A stretch of DNA of 64,000 nt from Halomonas sp. NO4 (GCF_010994375.1 NZ_WHMA01000003.1:62001-126000); one strand, 5' to 3'; counted from the first letter of the stretch, positions 44,496 to 53,116 are shown. Numbers and translations: made by a program. The notes: generated by a model from the letters alone, not told the origin.

Positions 44496-46607
44496 TTACC
44501 ACTTGCCATAGGTCCCCTCCTTCAGCGCGTCATAGAGGTTCGCCGCGTTGTGCTCCTCGCCGTCGTAGATCACCTTCTCGTCGCCGGCGAGCTCCACGGT
44601 CTCGCCGTTCTCCAGCTCGAAGACGTAGGTGGTGTTCTTGAGGTCGTCCTCGCGCACCAGCACGCCCTGGAAAGCCTCGGGGTTGAAGCGGAAGGTGGTG
44701 CAGCCCTTGAGCTTGCTCTCGTAGGCGTCCAGGTAGAGGCCCTTGAACTGCTCGAAGGGAAACTCCGTGGGCACGTTGACCGTCTTGGAGATCGCCGAGT
44801 CGACCCAGGCCTGGGCGGCGGCCTGGACCGCCACGTGCTGCTCCGGGGTCACCGCGTCGGCGGTGATGAAGTAGTCGGGCAGATCGCTCTCCACGGCGTC
44901 GGCGGCGATGAAGTGGCGGTAGGCGGCCAGCTCGAAGGAGACCACCTCGACCTGCTCCTTGGTCTTCTTGCCCGACTGGATGACGTTGCGGAAGTAGCGG
45001 TGCGAGAACGACGGCTCGATGCCGTTGGAGGCGTTGTTGCCCAGCGACAGCGAGATGGTCCCGGTCGGCGCGATGGAGCTGTGGTGGGTGAAGCGCGCGC
45101 CGTGCTCGGCCAGCGCCGCCACCAGTTCCGGCTCCACCTCGGCGACCTTCTGCATGTAGCGGCTGTAGCGCGCATGCAGGAGACGGCCGGGCACCTTGTC
45201 GCCCACCTCGTAGCCGTCCTTCTTGAGCTCGGGGCGCTCGCGCAGCATCTTGGGCGTGATCGCGAAGTCCTCGGCGAGGACCGGGGCCATGCCCTTCTCG
45301 CGGGAGAGTTCGAGCGCCTGCTTCCAGCCCTCGATGGCCAGGTTGCGGCTCACCTCCTCGGTGAAGGCCAACGACTCGGCCGAGCCGTAGGGGATCTTGA
45401 GCATGGTCAGGGTGGAGCCCAGGCCGAGAAAGCCCATGCCGTGGCGGCGCTTGGCCTCGATCTCGCGGCGCTGGCCGTCGAGCGGCAGGCCGCTGATCTC
45501 CACCACGTTGTCGAGCATGCGGGTGAAGATCGCCACCACCTTGCGATAACGCTCCCAGTCGAAGCGCGGCTTCTTGCCGAAGGGATCGATGACGAAGCGG
45601 GTCAGGTTCACCGAGCCGAGCAGGCAGGCGCCCTCCGGCGGCAGCGGCTGCTCGCCGCAGGGGTTGGTGGCGCGGATCTCCTCGCAGAACCAGTTGTTGT
45701 TCATGCGGTTGACCTGGTCGATCAGGATGAAGCCCGGCTCGGCGTAGTCGTAGGTGGAACGCATGATGGTGTCCCACAGCTCGCGCGCCTTGATCACCTC
45801 GACGATGCGGCAGGCCACGCGCCCCTCGTCGTCGACGGTGTAGCCCTCCTCGATCACCGGCCAGTCGCGGTAGATGAGCTCGGAGGGTTCGACGTCCTCC
45901 TTCTCGCCGGCGTGCAGCGGGAAGGCGAGCGGCCAGTCGGCGTCGGTCTTCACCGCCTCCATGAACTCGTCGGTGATCAGCAGCGAGAGGTTGAACTGGC
46001 GCAGCCGACCGGCCTCGCGCTTGGCCTCGATGAACTGGCGGACATCGGGATGGCCGACGTCGAAGGTGCCCATCTGGGCGCCGCGGCGCCCGCCGGCGGA
46101 GGCCACCGTGAAGCACATCTTGTCGTAGATATCCATGAACGCCAGGGGGCCGTTGGTACCGGCACCGGCGCCGAACACGAAGGCGCCCTTGTGGCGCAGG
46201 GTGGAGAACTCATAGCCGATGCCGCAGCCCGCCTTGAGGGTCATGCCGGCATCCACCACGGAGTCGAGGATGTCGTGCATGGAGTCGCGGATGGTGCGCG
46301 ACACCGTGCAGTTGATCAGGCTCACCGCCGGCTTGTAGTCCTCGGCACCGGCATTGGACATGATGCGCCCGGCCGGGATGGCCCCGTTCTCCAGCGCCCA
46401 GCGGAACTTGGGCAGCCACTCTTCGGCCTTGTCGCCTTCCACGGCGGCCAGGGCCCGCGCCACCCGGTCCCAGGTTGCCGCCACGTCCTTGTCCACCGGC
46501 CGCCCATGACGGTCCTTGAGACGGTACTTGGAGTCCCAGATGTCACGGGACGGCACCTGCAGGGGCACCGCGTTGGATGTCTTGACGGCCTTGGTGGAAG
46601 TGCTCAT
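44496..46607 (-). CDS. nrdJa: NrdJa, catalytic part of class II (B12-dependent) ribonucleotide reductase
   Basis: 703 residues, cytoplasmic. Reduces ribonucleotides to deoxyribonucleotides with adenosylcobalamin, without oxygen or a tyrosyl radical. Seen: AGRIMSNAG, AVSLINCTVS (active-site Cys), LKAGCGIGYEFSTLR, the NPCGEQPLPPEGACLLGSVNL signature with the radical cysteine, and APTGTISLSLGNNASNGIEP. Lacks the C-terminal Cys tail, supplied by NrdJb. Start at the ATG at 46607; earlier frame overlaps ubiT. Lies 34 bases after ubiT. Confidence 0.94.
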   Translation of the reverse strand: MSTSTKAVKTSNAVPLQVPSRDIWDSKYRLKDRHGRPVDKDVAATWDRVARALAAVEGDKAEEWLPKFRWALENGAIPAGRIMSNAGAEDYKPAVSLINCTVSRTIRDSMHDILDSVVDAGMTLKAGCGIGYEFSTLRHKGAFVFGAGAGTNGPLAFMDIYDKMCFTVASAGGRRGAQMGTFDVGHPDVRQFIEAKREAGRLRQFNLSLLITDEFMEAVKTDADWPLAFPLHAGEKEDVEPSELIYRDWPVIEEGYTVDDEGRVACRIVEVIKARELWDTIMRSTYDYAEPGFILIDQVNRMNNNWFCEEIRATNPCGEQPLPPEGACLLGSVNLTRFVIDPFGKKPRFDWERYRKVVAIFTRMLDNVVEISGLPLDGQRREIEAKRRHGMGFLGLGSTLTMLKIPYGSAESLAFTEEVSRNLAIEGWKQALELSREKGMAPVLAEDFAITPKMLRERPELKKDGYEVGDKVPGRLLHARYSRYMQKVAEVEPELVAALAEHGARFTHHSSIAPTGTISLSLGNNASNGIEPSFSHRYFRNVIQSGKKTKEQVEVVSFELAAYRHFIAADAVESDLPDYFITADAVTPEQHVAVQAAAQAWVDSAISKTVNVPTEFPFEQFKGLYLDAYESKLKGCTTFRFNPEAFQGVLVREDDLKNTTYVFELENGETVELAGDEKVIYDGEEHNAANLYDALKEGTYGKW

Positions 46608-46641
46608 GTCAAAGGGTCTCCGCAAGCTCGAAATCGTCGAT

Positions 46642-47115
46642 TCAGTCGTCGTGTCGCGCCAGCCGCTCCAGGCGCGCCAGCCACTCACCCAGCCGCCCTT
46701 GGGCCAGGCCCTCTTCGCGGCTGTCCAGCAGGTTCTTGACCATCAACCCCAGCTCGGTGTCGCCCTCGATCAACAGCCGGCGCTGGAAGAACAGCGCATC
46801 TGGATCCTCGCGGCGCGTGGCCAGGCACAAGAACTCCCGCCAGCCGCCACGAATGGTCGCCTCGCCGGCCTCGCGGCACAGCACCAGGCGACCATCGGCG
46901 AGGGAGAGCGTGAGCATCACGCCCATGTCCTCCACGTGAAGGGTGATGCGCCGCCCTTCCAGGGCGTCGAACTCGCCCTCCGCCAGGGGCTCGGCGAAGG
47001 TGCGATTGAGCAGCGGCTCGACCACCCGGCATTTGACCGGCAGCGGCACCCGCGGGTCGATGGCACGAATCAGGCGGGTCGGAGCGGGGGGGCGCGGCAG
47101 CGATAGCGGCAACAT
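46642..47115 (-). CDS. ubiT: UbiT, SCP2-domain accessory factor for anaerobic ubiquinone synthesis
   Basis: 157 residues, cytoplasmic or membrane-associated. Lipid-binding SCP2 protein that works with UbiUV. Seen: the N-terminal PRVPLPVKCRVVEPLLNRTF, LEGRRITLHVEDMGV, and EATIRGGWREFLCLATRREDP with LLIEGDTELGLMVKNLLD, as in E. coli YhbT. Start at the ATG at 47115 with AAGGAG. Located 14 kb from ubiUV but first in an apparent operon with nrdJa-nrdJb. Confidence 0.9.
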   Translation of the reverse strand: MLPLSLPRPPAPTRLIRAIDPRVPLPVKCRVVEPLLNRTFAEPLAEGEFDALEGRRITLHVEDMGVMLTLSLADGRLVLCREAGEATIRGGWREFLCLATRREDPDALFFQRRLLIEGDTELGLMVKNLLDSREEGLAQGRLGEWLARLERLARHDD

Positions 47116-47221
47116 GGACACTCTCCTTGGTCGGCGTCTCGTCATTGGACCATGAACCGTCGGCCCCTTCTCGCACGGGCCGGCGAACCGTTCATCCTAG
47201 GCGCCCTGGCCACGCTGCGCA

Positions 47222-47235
47222 CTGATATGCGTCAA
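47222..47235 (-). promoter_or_regulatory. Anr/FNR-type box of ubiT-nrdJab
   Basis: CTGAT-ATGC-GTCAA, one mismatch to consensus. Its centre (47228.5) is 41.5 bases from a start near 47187 set by the minus-strand -10-like TAGGAT (47199-47194): class II geometry. Confidence 0.7.
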
Positions 47236-47265
47236 GCGCACCCCACTGCCCCGACCGGGGCCTGC

Positions 47266-47312
47266 ACACCATATATAGTCCAATTCTCGGGTTCAAGCAC
47301 CATATCTGGATA
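47266..47312 (-). promoter_or_regulatory. Two NrdR boxes over a second ubiT-nrdJab promoter
   Basis: ACACCATATATAGTCC (47266-47281) and GCACCATATCTGGATA (47297-47312) both fit the NrdR-box pattern acaCwAtATaTwGwGt and are 31 bases apart, the spacing typical of paired NrdR boxes. Between and over them lies a minus-strand promoter: TTGAAC (47296-47291), 17 bases, TATGGT (47273-47268). NrdR bound here would cover the -10 and flank the -35. Confidence 0.78.
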
Positions 47313-47552
47313 TTTTTTGTATCGAGCGCTTGCCTTTCCGCCCTGCCCTTGATCCACCCGCAGGGCGCACGGCAGCGGCCCGCGGCGATGCCGCGAGGCC
47401 AGAAGACGGAGGCGTTGCGTAAGACGAAAGCATGAGACGGGAATGACCACCCGGATCGGCCAGGTAGCACCGGCATCACAGTGTGGCCGGGGGTACTGCC
47501 GCCGTCGGCCGGCTCGAGCCTTGCCGACGACGGCGGTCAGCCGGGGGAGCGC

Positions 47553-48938
47553 TTACACCGTGCGCGAGAAGCGGTTCTCCGCCGGCTTGAGGTAGGCATC
47601 GAAGGCCATGGCCAGGTTGCGCATCATCAGCCGGCCGGCCGGGCGCACCTCGAGGCGATCATCGTCGATGACAATCAGGCCGTCGTCGGCCATCTCGGTC
47701 AACTGCGTCAGGGCATCGGCGAAGTAGTCGCGAAAATCGATGCCGTGGCGACCCTCGATGTCGGCAAAGTCGACCCGGCCGTGGCACATCAGGGCGTTGA
47801 TCACGTCGCGGCGCAGGCGGTCGTCGTCGTTGAGGCGGTAGCCGCGCATCACCGGCAGCCGGCCGCTCGCCAGGCGGTGCTGGTACTGGGCGGTCTCCTT
47901 GACGTTCTGGCTGTAGGTGTCGCCGACCTTGCCGATGGCGGTGATGCCCAGGCCCACGATGTCGCAGTCGGCATGGGTGGAGTAGCCCTGGAAGTTGCGC
48001 TGCAGGGTGCCGTTCTCGCGGGCCCGGCTGAGCTCGTCCTCGGGCAGGGCGAAGTGATCCATGCCGATGTAGACGTAGCCGGCTGCGGTCAAGCGCCGGA
48101 TGGTCAGCTCCAGCAGCTCGAGCTTGCGCTCCGGCGGCGGCATGTCCTCGGGGCGGATCAGGCGCTGCGCCTTGAACAGCTCCGGCAGGTGGGCGTAGCT
48201 GTAGGTGGCGATGCGGTCGGGGCGCAGGGCGATGATCTTGTCGAGAGTGGCGTCGAAGCTCGCCACCGTCTGCAGCGGAAGGCCGTAGATGAGATCGACG
48301 CTCACCGACTGGAAGCCCGCCTCGCGGGCCGCCTCGACCAGCTCCACCACCTGCGCCTCGCTCTGCTCGCGGTTGACTGCCTTCTGCACTTCGGGGTCGA
48401 AGTCCTGGACGCCGAAGCTCAGGCGGTTGAAGCCCAGGGCGTGGAGCTCATGGATCTGGATAGGCGAGACCGTGCGCGGATCCACCTCTAGGGAGAACTC
48501 GCGCTCGGCGGGCTCGGCGAAGTGGAAGGCCGCGTCGAGTGCCGCCATCAGCTCGCCGAGCTGCTCGTTGGTCAGATAGGTCGGGGTGCCGCCGCCCAGG
48601 TGCAGCTGGGTCATGCGCCGCGAGTCGTCGAACAGCGCTCCCTGAACCTCGATCTCGCGCTCGAGCCAGGCCAGGTACTCGGCGGCGCGGTCGGTGTTGT
48701 GGGTGATGATCTTGTTGCAGGCGCAGTAGTAGCACAGGCTCTTGCAGAAGGGGATGTGCACGTAGACCGACAGCGGCTTGGGCGAGGCGACCCGGTTGCT
48801 GCGCTCGGCGGCGGCGCGGTAGTCGTCCTCAGCGAAGGCCGTGTGGAACTGCGGTGCCGTGGGATAGGACGTATAACGCGGCCCCGGGCGGTCGTACTTC
48901 TCCACCAGGGGACGGTTGAACAGCAGCTCGTCTTGCAT
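47553..48938 (-). CDS. hemN: Oxygen-independent coproporphyrinogen III oxidase
   Basis: 461 residues, cytoplasmic radical SAM enzyme converting coproporphyrinogen III to protoporphyrinogen IX without O2, needed for haem synthesis during denitrification. Seen: VEKYDRPGPRYTSYPTAP, the cluster motif CKSLCYYCACNKI (CxxxCxxCxC), LHLGGGTPTYL and GFNRLSFGVQDFDPEVQ. Start at the ATG at 48938; the longer frame to 49004 lacks family likeness. True HemN length, unlike the shorter HemW. No clear Anr-type box was found upstream. Confidence 0.95.
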   Translation of the reverse strand: MQDELLFNRPLVEKYDRPGPRYTSYPTAPQFHTAFAEDDYRAAAERSNRVASPKPLSVYVHIPFCKSLCYYCACNKIITHNTDRAAEYLAWLEREIEVQGALFDDSRRMTQLHLGGGTPTYLTNEQLGELMAALDAAFHFAEPAEREFSLEVDPRTVSPIQIHELHALGFNRLSFGVQDFDPEVQKAVNREQSEAQVVELVEAAREAGFQSVSVDLIYGLPLQTVASFDATLDKIIALRPDRIATYSYAHLPELFKAQRLIRPEDMPPPERKLELLELTIRRLTAAGYVYIGMDHFALPEDELSRARENGTLQRNFQGYSTHADCDIVGLGITAIGKVGDTYSQNVKETAQYQHRLASGRLPVMRGYRLNDDDRLRRDVINALMCHGRVDFADIEGRHGIDFRDYFADALTQLTEMADDGLIVIDDDRLEVRPAGRLMMRNLAMAFDAYLKPAENRFSRTV

Positions 48939-49050
48939 GATCGGAAACAGCCTCTTGAAGGGGTGGGCATGGCTGGCCATGGCCGCATGCCGCCAGTATG
49001 CCATTGGCGCCCCGTGTCGTCTCGACAGGGCGCGTCTCTCTTGCCTCGGG

Positions 49051-50214
49051 TCAATTCCCGGCGGTGTGCGGCACCGGCTGGCGGGCCAGCCAGTGCCTGA
49101 GTCGCCAGGCCACCAGCAGCCAGGCGAGGCTCCAGGCCGCCGCCGCGCCCCACAGCACGCCCAGCCAGACGCTGCCCGTCTCCAGCGCCCACAGACGCAG
49201 CGTCGCCGCCGTGGCGAACAGCGCCACCAGCGGCAGCAGAGACCACTCGCGCTCGGGGCGCCCCTTGGCGCGCAGGATCGCCTGGCGCAGCATGATGGCG
49301 CTGGCCAGGGTGCCCAGGGCGCCGATGGTGAAGGCGTGCAGCGGGGCGCTATCGTGGGCGGGCAGCCACCAGGTGCGCGCCATCAGCAGCAGCCCCACCC
49401 CCAGCCAGGCGTAACCGGCCATCAGCGCCAGCAGGTCGGGGCGCCCGCGACACTGGCCGGGCGCCCATCGGTAGAGTCGCCACAGCACCAGCGCACCAGC
49501 CGCCAGGGCGAGCACGGCGGCCAGCGGCTGCAGGCGCGGCCACAGCATGAGGAAGGGCGCCAGCCCCAGCAGCACGATCAAGGCCGCCTCGATGCGCGGC
49601 TGCACGCCGGCCCCGGACTGACCGAACTGCCGCATCAGGTAACCATTCACCGCCGGGGCGATGATGCGCCCGCCCATGAAGGTCATCAGCAGCACCAGCC
49701 ACAGCACGCTCTGGTGCATCAGCGGTGCCGTGGTGGGCAGGTCGCCCAGGTAGCGCCAGGTGAGGGTCACCACGCCGAGCAGGCAGATCAGGCCCAGCAG
49801 CGGCGACAGAATCCGGTTGCGCCACTTCTTGGCGGCCATGAAGCGTGGCACCAGCAGCCCCGCCACCCAGAGCGCAAACACCGCATCGGCCAGGGTGGCG
49901 ACATACATCAGCGGCCAGACCAGTACGCCCAGGCGCCCCAGCCCCCACAGGGCCACCAGCCAGGCCAGCCGGCGACGCGGCAGCGGGCCGAGCAGATAGC
50001 CGGCGACCACCGCCAGGGCAAAACCGAACACCAGCTCGCGGGCATGGGCCGCCGGTGACGCGAGCTGCGGGAACACTTCCCACTGGTGGTAGAGCGACAA
50101 CAGCGACAGCGGCACCATGAGTGCCGCATGCAGCGCCGCCAGGGGAAAGAACCACCGCCACGCCGGGAGTCGCACCGTCACGTCGCGCGTCGGCTTTGCA
50201 TTGCTATCAAGCAT
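49051..50214 (-). CDS. nnrS: NnrS family membrane protein (copy 2)
   Basis: 387 residues, about 12 membrane helices. Diverged from copy 1 (short N-terminus PAWRWFFPLAALHAALMVPL, ARELVFGFALAVVAGYLLG, FMGGRIIAPAVNGYL, PLHAFTIGALGTLASAIML) but with the same helix plan. The HEM motif of copy 1 (WWHQHEMLFGF) is ARELVFGF here, so a proposed metal/haem histidine is missing. The ATG at 50214 lies within a possible NsrR operator and close to a -10-like TAGTAT, giving almost no leader; a GTG at 50181 is an alternative start. Confidence 0.85.
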   Translation of the reverse strand: MLDSNAKPTRDVTVRLPAWRWFFPLAALHAALMVPLSLLSLYHQWEVFPQLASPAAHARELVFGFALAVVAGYLLGPLPRRRLAWLVALWGLGRLGVLVWPLMYVATLADAVFALWVAGLLVPRFMAAKKWRNRILSPLLGLICLLGVVTLTWRYLGDLPTTAPLMHQSVLWLVLLMTFMGGRIIAPAVNGYLMRQFGQSGAGVQPRIEAALIVLLGLAPFLMLWPRLQPLAAVLALAAGALVLWRLYRWAPGQCRGRPDLLALMAGYAWLGVGLLLMARTWWLPAHDSAPLHAFTIGALGTLASAIMLRQAILRAKGRPEREWSLLPLVALFATAATLRLWALETGSVWLGVLWGAAAAWSLAWLLVAWRLRHWLARQPVPHTAGN

Positions 50215-50232
50215 GCATGTAAAATACTATTT
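50210..50232. promoter_or_regulatory. Possible NsrR operator between nnrS copy 2 and the YbaN-like gene
   Basis: Half sites with intact cores ATGCAT and AAATAC at the correct spacing (50210-50220 and 50222-50232) but degenerate outer bases. It overlaps the annotated nnrS start codon. Confidence 0.55.
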
Positions 50233-50262
50233 ATGTGTCCTGCTGCCAATCGGTGAGACGCC

Positions 50263-50691
50263 ATGACTGCCCGGATACCCCGGCTTGCCTGGTATGCCCT
50301 GACCGTCACCAGTATCGGCCTCGGCGCCCTCGGCCTGCTTCTGCCGCTGCTGCCCACCACGCCCTTCTTGCTGGTGGCAGCCTGGGCAGCACCCAAGGCG
50401 TCGCCCCGGCTCGACCGCTGGCTGTGGCTGCATCCGCGCCTGGGGCCGCTGCTGGTCGCCTGGCAAGAGGCGCGCGCCGTTCCCCGGGGCAGCAAGCCCC
50501 TGGCGGTGGGCCTGCTGCTGCTGAGCTGGCTGCTGCTGTGGCACATGGGCATGCCCGCCTGGGGCCTGGCCGCCCTGGGGCTGCTGTTCGCCGGTGTCGC
50601 CACCTTCGTGCTGACGCGACCCGATGCCGCACCGCCAACGGGCGCCGTCATTTCAGGGGTCGGTGATAGAATTTCAGGCCCCGATTCATGA
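50263..50691 (+). CDS. YbaN-like (DUF454) membrane protein
   Basis: 142 residues with about three or four hydrophobic helices. GLGALGLLLPLLPTTPFLLVAAWA and SPRLDRWLW are the DUF454 signature; function unknown. Divergent from the second nnrS and 39 bases before nsrR on the same strand, so it may be co-transcribed with nsrR and respond to NO through the shared upstream site. Confidence 0.85.
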   Translation: MTARIPRLAWYALTVTSIGLGALGLLLPLLPTTPFLLVAAWAAPKASPRLDRWLWLHPRLGPLLVAWQEARAVPRGSKPLAVGLLLLSWLLLWHMGMPAWGLAALGLLFAGVATFVLTRPDAAPPTGAVISGVGDRISGPDS

Positions 50692-50694
50692 GCC

Positions 50695-50708
50695 TTGACG
50701 CGCATCAA
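50695..50708 (+). promoter_or_regulatory. FNR/Dnr-type box just before nsrR
   Basis: TTGAC-GCGC-ATCAA, a full match, also a perfect 6-base inverted repeat CCTTGA/TCAAGG (50693-50710). Its centre is only 29 bases before the nsrR ATG, too close for class II activation of a normal leader, so repression or a read-through block is more likely. Confidence 0.7.
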
Positions 50709-50730
50709 GGGACTGCCGAGCCATAAACCC

Positions 50731-51177
50731 ATGCATCTGACCCGTTTCACCGACTATTCGCTGCGTGTGCTGATCTACCTCGCCGTCAAGGGCGATGAGC
50801 GCGCGACCATCACCGAGATCGCCGAAACCTTCGGGGTGTCGCGCAACCACCTGATGAAGGTGGTGCAGGAACTCAGCCACAAGGGCTACATCACCGCCAT
50901 CCGTGGCAAGAACGGTGGCCTGCTGCTCAACCGGGCCGCCGAGGATATCTCGCTCGGCGCGCTGGTTCGCGACATGGAGCACGAGCTGTCGCTCGTCGAG
51001 TGCTTCCGCGACCACAGCGACTGCATCATCACCCCGGCCTGTCGGCTCAAGCCGATCCTCAACGAGGCGCTGACGGCTTTTCTCGAGGTGCTCGACCGCT
51101 ATACCCTGGCCGACATGCTGGGCAAGCGACAGCCCCAGCTGGCCAAGCTGATGCAGATTCCCACAGCGGAGAAGTAA
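50731..51177 (+). CDS. nsrR: NO-sensing Rrf2-family repressor NsrR
   Basis: 148 residues, cytoplasmic. Iron-sulfur repressor of NO-response genes. Seen: MHLTRFTDYSLRVLIYLAV, the helix-turn-helix ITEIAETFGVSRNHLMKVVQ, wing segment GYITAIRGKNGGLLL, and the three cluster cysteines in VECFRDHSDC and TPACRLK. This spacing and the MHLTRFTDY start separate NsrR from IscR. Start at the ATG at 50731; the frame extends to 50695 through the FNR-type box. It probably controls norC, hmp, the 115-aa periplasmic gene and nnrS copy 2. Confidence 0.94.
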   Translation: MHLTRFTDYSLRVLIYLAVKGDERATITEIAETFGVSRNHLMKVVQELSHKGYITAIRGKNGGLLLNRAAEDISLGALVRDMEHELSLVECFRDHSDCIITPACRLKPILNEALTAFLEVLDRYTLADMLGKRQPQLAKLMQIPTAEK

Positions 51178-51181
51178 GGTT

Positions 51182-51202
51182 TGTCAAGCCATGCGCTTGA
51201 CA
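51182..51202. repeat. Inverted repeat after nsrR
   Basis: TGTCAAGC and GCTTGACA (perfect 8-base arms) with a 5-base loop, four bases after the nsrR stop. Could be a weak terminator or a regulator site for the cytochrome gene that follows. Confidence 0.5.
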
Positions 51203-51284
51203 TAGGATGAAAGCCCGCTCCGAGTCGGGCCTGTCGGCCCCTTGGCGAGACTTTCCGTGCATAGCAATGACCAGGAGAACGACC

Positions 51285-51596
51285 ATGAAACTGCTGTCTG
51301 CCGCACTTTTCGTCGGCGCTTCCACCCTCGCTTTCACTGCAATGGCTCAAGAGGAGCCGGATGGCGAAGCCGTCTACAACCAGGCCTGCATGGCCTGCCA
51401 CATGACCGGCGCTGCCGGCGCGCCCATCAAGGGTGACACGGAGGCCTGGGCGCCGCGCATCGAGAAGGGGATGGAAACCCTCTACGACCACTCCATCAAC
51501 GGCTTCAACGCCATGCCCGCCAAGGGCGGTCAGGCCCAGCTCAGCGACGAGCAGGTGAAGGCCGCCGTGGACTACATGGTGGAAGACTCCCAGTAA
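51285..51596 (+). CDS. Cytochrome c5-like periplasmic cytochrome
   Basis: 103 residues with a Sec signal (about 1-21, cut after AMA). Monohaem cytochrome c with CMACH at about residue 35, GAAGAPIKGD, and the methionine ligand in GFNAMPAKGG; resembles cytochrome c5. A soluble electron carrier that could donate to NosZ, NirS or NorC. AGGAGA before the ATG. Separate from nsrR by 107 bases; followed by a strong hairpin. Confidence 0.9.
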   Translation: MKLLSAALFVGASTLAFTAMAQEEPDGEAVYNQACMACHMTGAAGAPIKGDTEAWAPRIEKGMETLYDHSINGFNAMPAKGGQAQLSDEQVKAAVDYMVEDSQ

Positions 51597-51621
51597 TCCC
51601 CACCGACACGCCTCGCTCGAC

Positions 51622-51655
51622 AAGCGCCCCGGCCGGTTACCCGGCCGGGGCGCTT
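51622..51655. terminator. Bidirectional hairpin between cytochrome c5 gene and nosL
   Basis: 15-base perfect stem starting AAGCGCCCCGG with a 4-base loop, between convergent genes. Confidence 0.8.
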
Positions 51656-51707
51656 CGCGTGGCGCCCGCCGACAAGCGGCGATACGCCTGGGGGCCGGGT
51701 CGAGCGA

Positions 51708-52280
51708 CTACATGCTGTCAGACCTGTGCGAGCCGCGCTCCATCTGCGTGCGCGCCAGCTGGTTGACGGTCGCCACGTCGACCTCGGCGAAGGCCAGCTG
51801 GCGCCCGCCATGCTCGGTCATGAAGGCCTCGGCGTCCGCTGCGCTGGCGAAGGCGGCAAGAGTCGGCCCCATGGCGCCCCGCAGCGGCTGCTCGGTGACG
51901 TAGATCGCGGTATCGGCGGCAATGTAGGCGTCGTCGGCCGGGGCCTCCCACTGCGTCTGCCCCATGTCGTGCACGTAGGCCTGGCGCAGCTGCGGCGGCG
52001 AGTCCGGCTGCAGCAACCACACGAACAGGTCTGAAGTGGAGCAGAACTTGAGCAGCCGTCCGTCGCGCAGGCAGGCCTGCGCCTTGGGCCCGGGCGAGCC
52101 GGTGATGAACATGCCGCACACGGCACACTCGTCGCCGTCCGCGATGGGCTCGGGCGCACAGGCCACGCTCGTCTCCTCCTCGCCGCCGCAGCCGGCCAAG
52201 GCAGCCAGCGAGACGCCGCCGACCACGAGGATGAACCGGCGACGCGTCAATCGGGGCGCGCTGGTGATGGTGTCAGTCAT
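51708..52280 (-). CDS. nosL: NosL copper lipoprotein
   Basis: 190 residues. Outer- or inner-membrane lipoprotein that delivers Cu(I) to apo-NosZ with NosDFY. Seen: signal with RRRF and lipobox LAALAGCGGE, then DECAVCGMFI, the copper-binding Cys-Met segment, and KFCSTSDLF. Start at the ATG at 52280. Last gene of the nos operon, 5 bases after nosY. Confidence 0.92.
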   Translation of the reverse strand: MTDTITSAPRLTRRRFILVVGGVSLAALAGCGGEEETSVACAPEPIADGDECAVCGMFITGSPGPKAQACLRDGRLLKFCSTSDLFVWLLQPDSPPQLRQAYVHDMGQTQWEAPADDAYIAADTAIYVTEQPLRGAMGPTLAAFASAADAEAFMTEHGGRQLAFAEVDVATVNQLARTQMERGSHRSDSM

Positions 52281-52285
52281 CGAAC

Positions 52286-53116
52286 TCAGGCCTCCCGCCG
52301 GCGGAAGATCCACAGCGCCGCGCCCAGCGGTGCCGCGACCCACAGGCTCAGGGCACCGAGCAGCAGCGCCGGATGGAAGGCGGCATCGGCACCGATGGAG
52401 GCGAGCCCCGCCTGGGTCTTGGCCGCCTCGAAGAAGGTGAGGTTGAGAATGCGGAAGATGTCGGCCGGGTTGAGCAGCAACAAGACGTGGAAGAGCCCCT
52501 GGCTCACCTCGCCGCCGGTGCCCACCAGCAGCCCCAGCAGCAGCAGGTCGAAGACCAGCACGAAGGCGAACCATACCATCAGGGCGATGCCCGCCGCCCG
52601 CGACTTCTCCGCCACGCTCACGCTGATCAGGTAGGCAAAGCCGATGAAGGCCCAGCCCAGCAGGGTGGCGGAGAGGATGAACAGCGCCAGGGCAGCGAGC
52701 AGCTCGCCCAGGTTGTCGTGCCCGCCCAGGGCGGCGATGATCAGGCCCGCCACGCCGAAGCCCACCAGGGTGGAGACGCCGAGGATCGCCGCATGGCCCA
52801 GGAACTTGCCGGCCAGGATCTCCACCCGGCTGATGGGGTAGGTGAGCAGCAGCAGCAGCGTGCCCTGCTCCTCCTCGCCGACGACGCTGTCGTAGGCGAG
52901 GAGCAGGGCGATCAGCGGAATCAGGAATACCGCCAGGCTCGACAGGCTGACGATGGTGGTGGCGACGCCGGTGAAGCCCACCTGGCCGGACGCCGCGGCG
53001 CCGAAGTAGGCCAGGCCGATGGCCAGCAGGCCGAACACCAGGGTGATGGCCAGCACCCAGCGGTTGCGCAGGCCGTCGCGGAACTCCTTGCCGGCCACGG
53101 TGACGAGATGGTTCAT
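52286..53116 (-). CDS. nosY: NosY, ABC permease for NosZ maturation
   Basis: 276 residues, six membrane helices. Forms the NosFY transporter, which drives the periplasmic NosD during CuZ assembly. Seen: [20 protein letters not shown] and [22 protein letters not shown], typical of NosY. Overlaps nosF by 4 bases. Confidence 0.93.
   Translation of the reverse strand: MNHLVTVAGKEFRDGLRNRWVLAITLVFGLLAIGLAYFGAAASGQVGFTGVATTIVSLSSLAVFLIPLIALLLAYDSVVGEEEQGTLLLLLTYPISRVEILAGKFLGHAAILGVSTLVGFGVAGLIIAALGGHDNLGELLAALALFILSATLLGWAFIGFAYLISVSVAEKSRAAGIALMVWFAFVLVFDLLLLGLLVGTGGEVSQGLFHVLLLLNPADIFRILNLTFFEAAKTQAGLASIGADAAFHPALLLGALSLWVAAPLGAALWIFRRREA

Larger units (their letters stand above)
47116..47552. 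other. Intergenic region between ubiT and hemN
   Basis: 437 bases without a gene. The ubiT-proximal half holds the Anr-type box, the NrdR boxes and two promoters. The hemN-proximal part holds a stem CCGCCGTCG/CGACGGCGG (47499-47507 and 47528-47536) with an inner GC-rich loop, a candidate hemN terminator. Between 47313 and 47490 nothing was recognised. Confidence 0.6.

Noticed and set aside
44550-46739. 729-codon open frame antisense to nrdJa
   Set aside because: Shadow of nrdJa; no recognisable domain.
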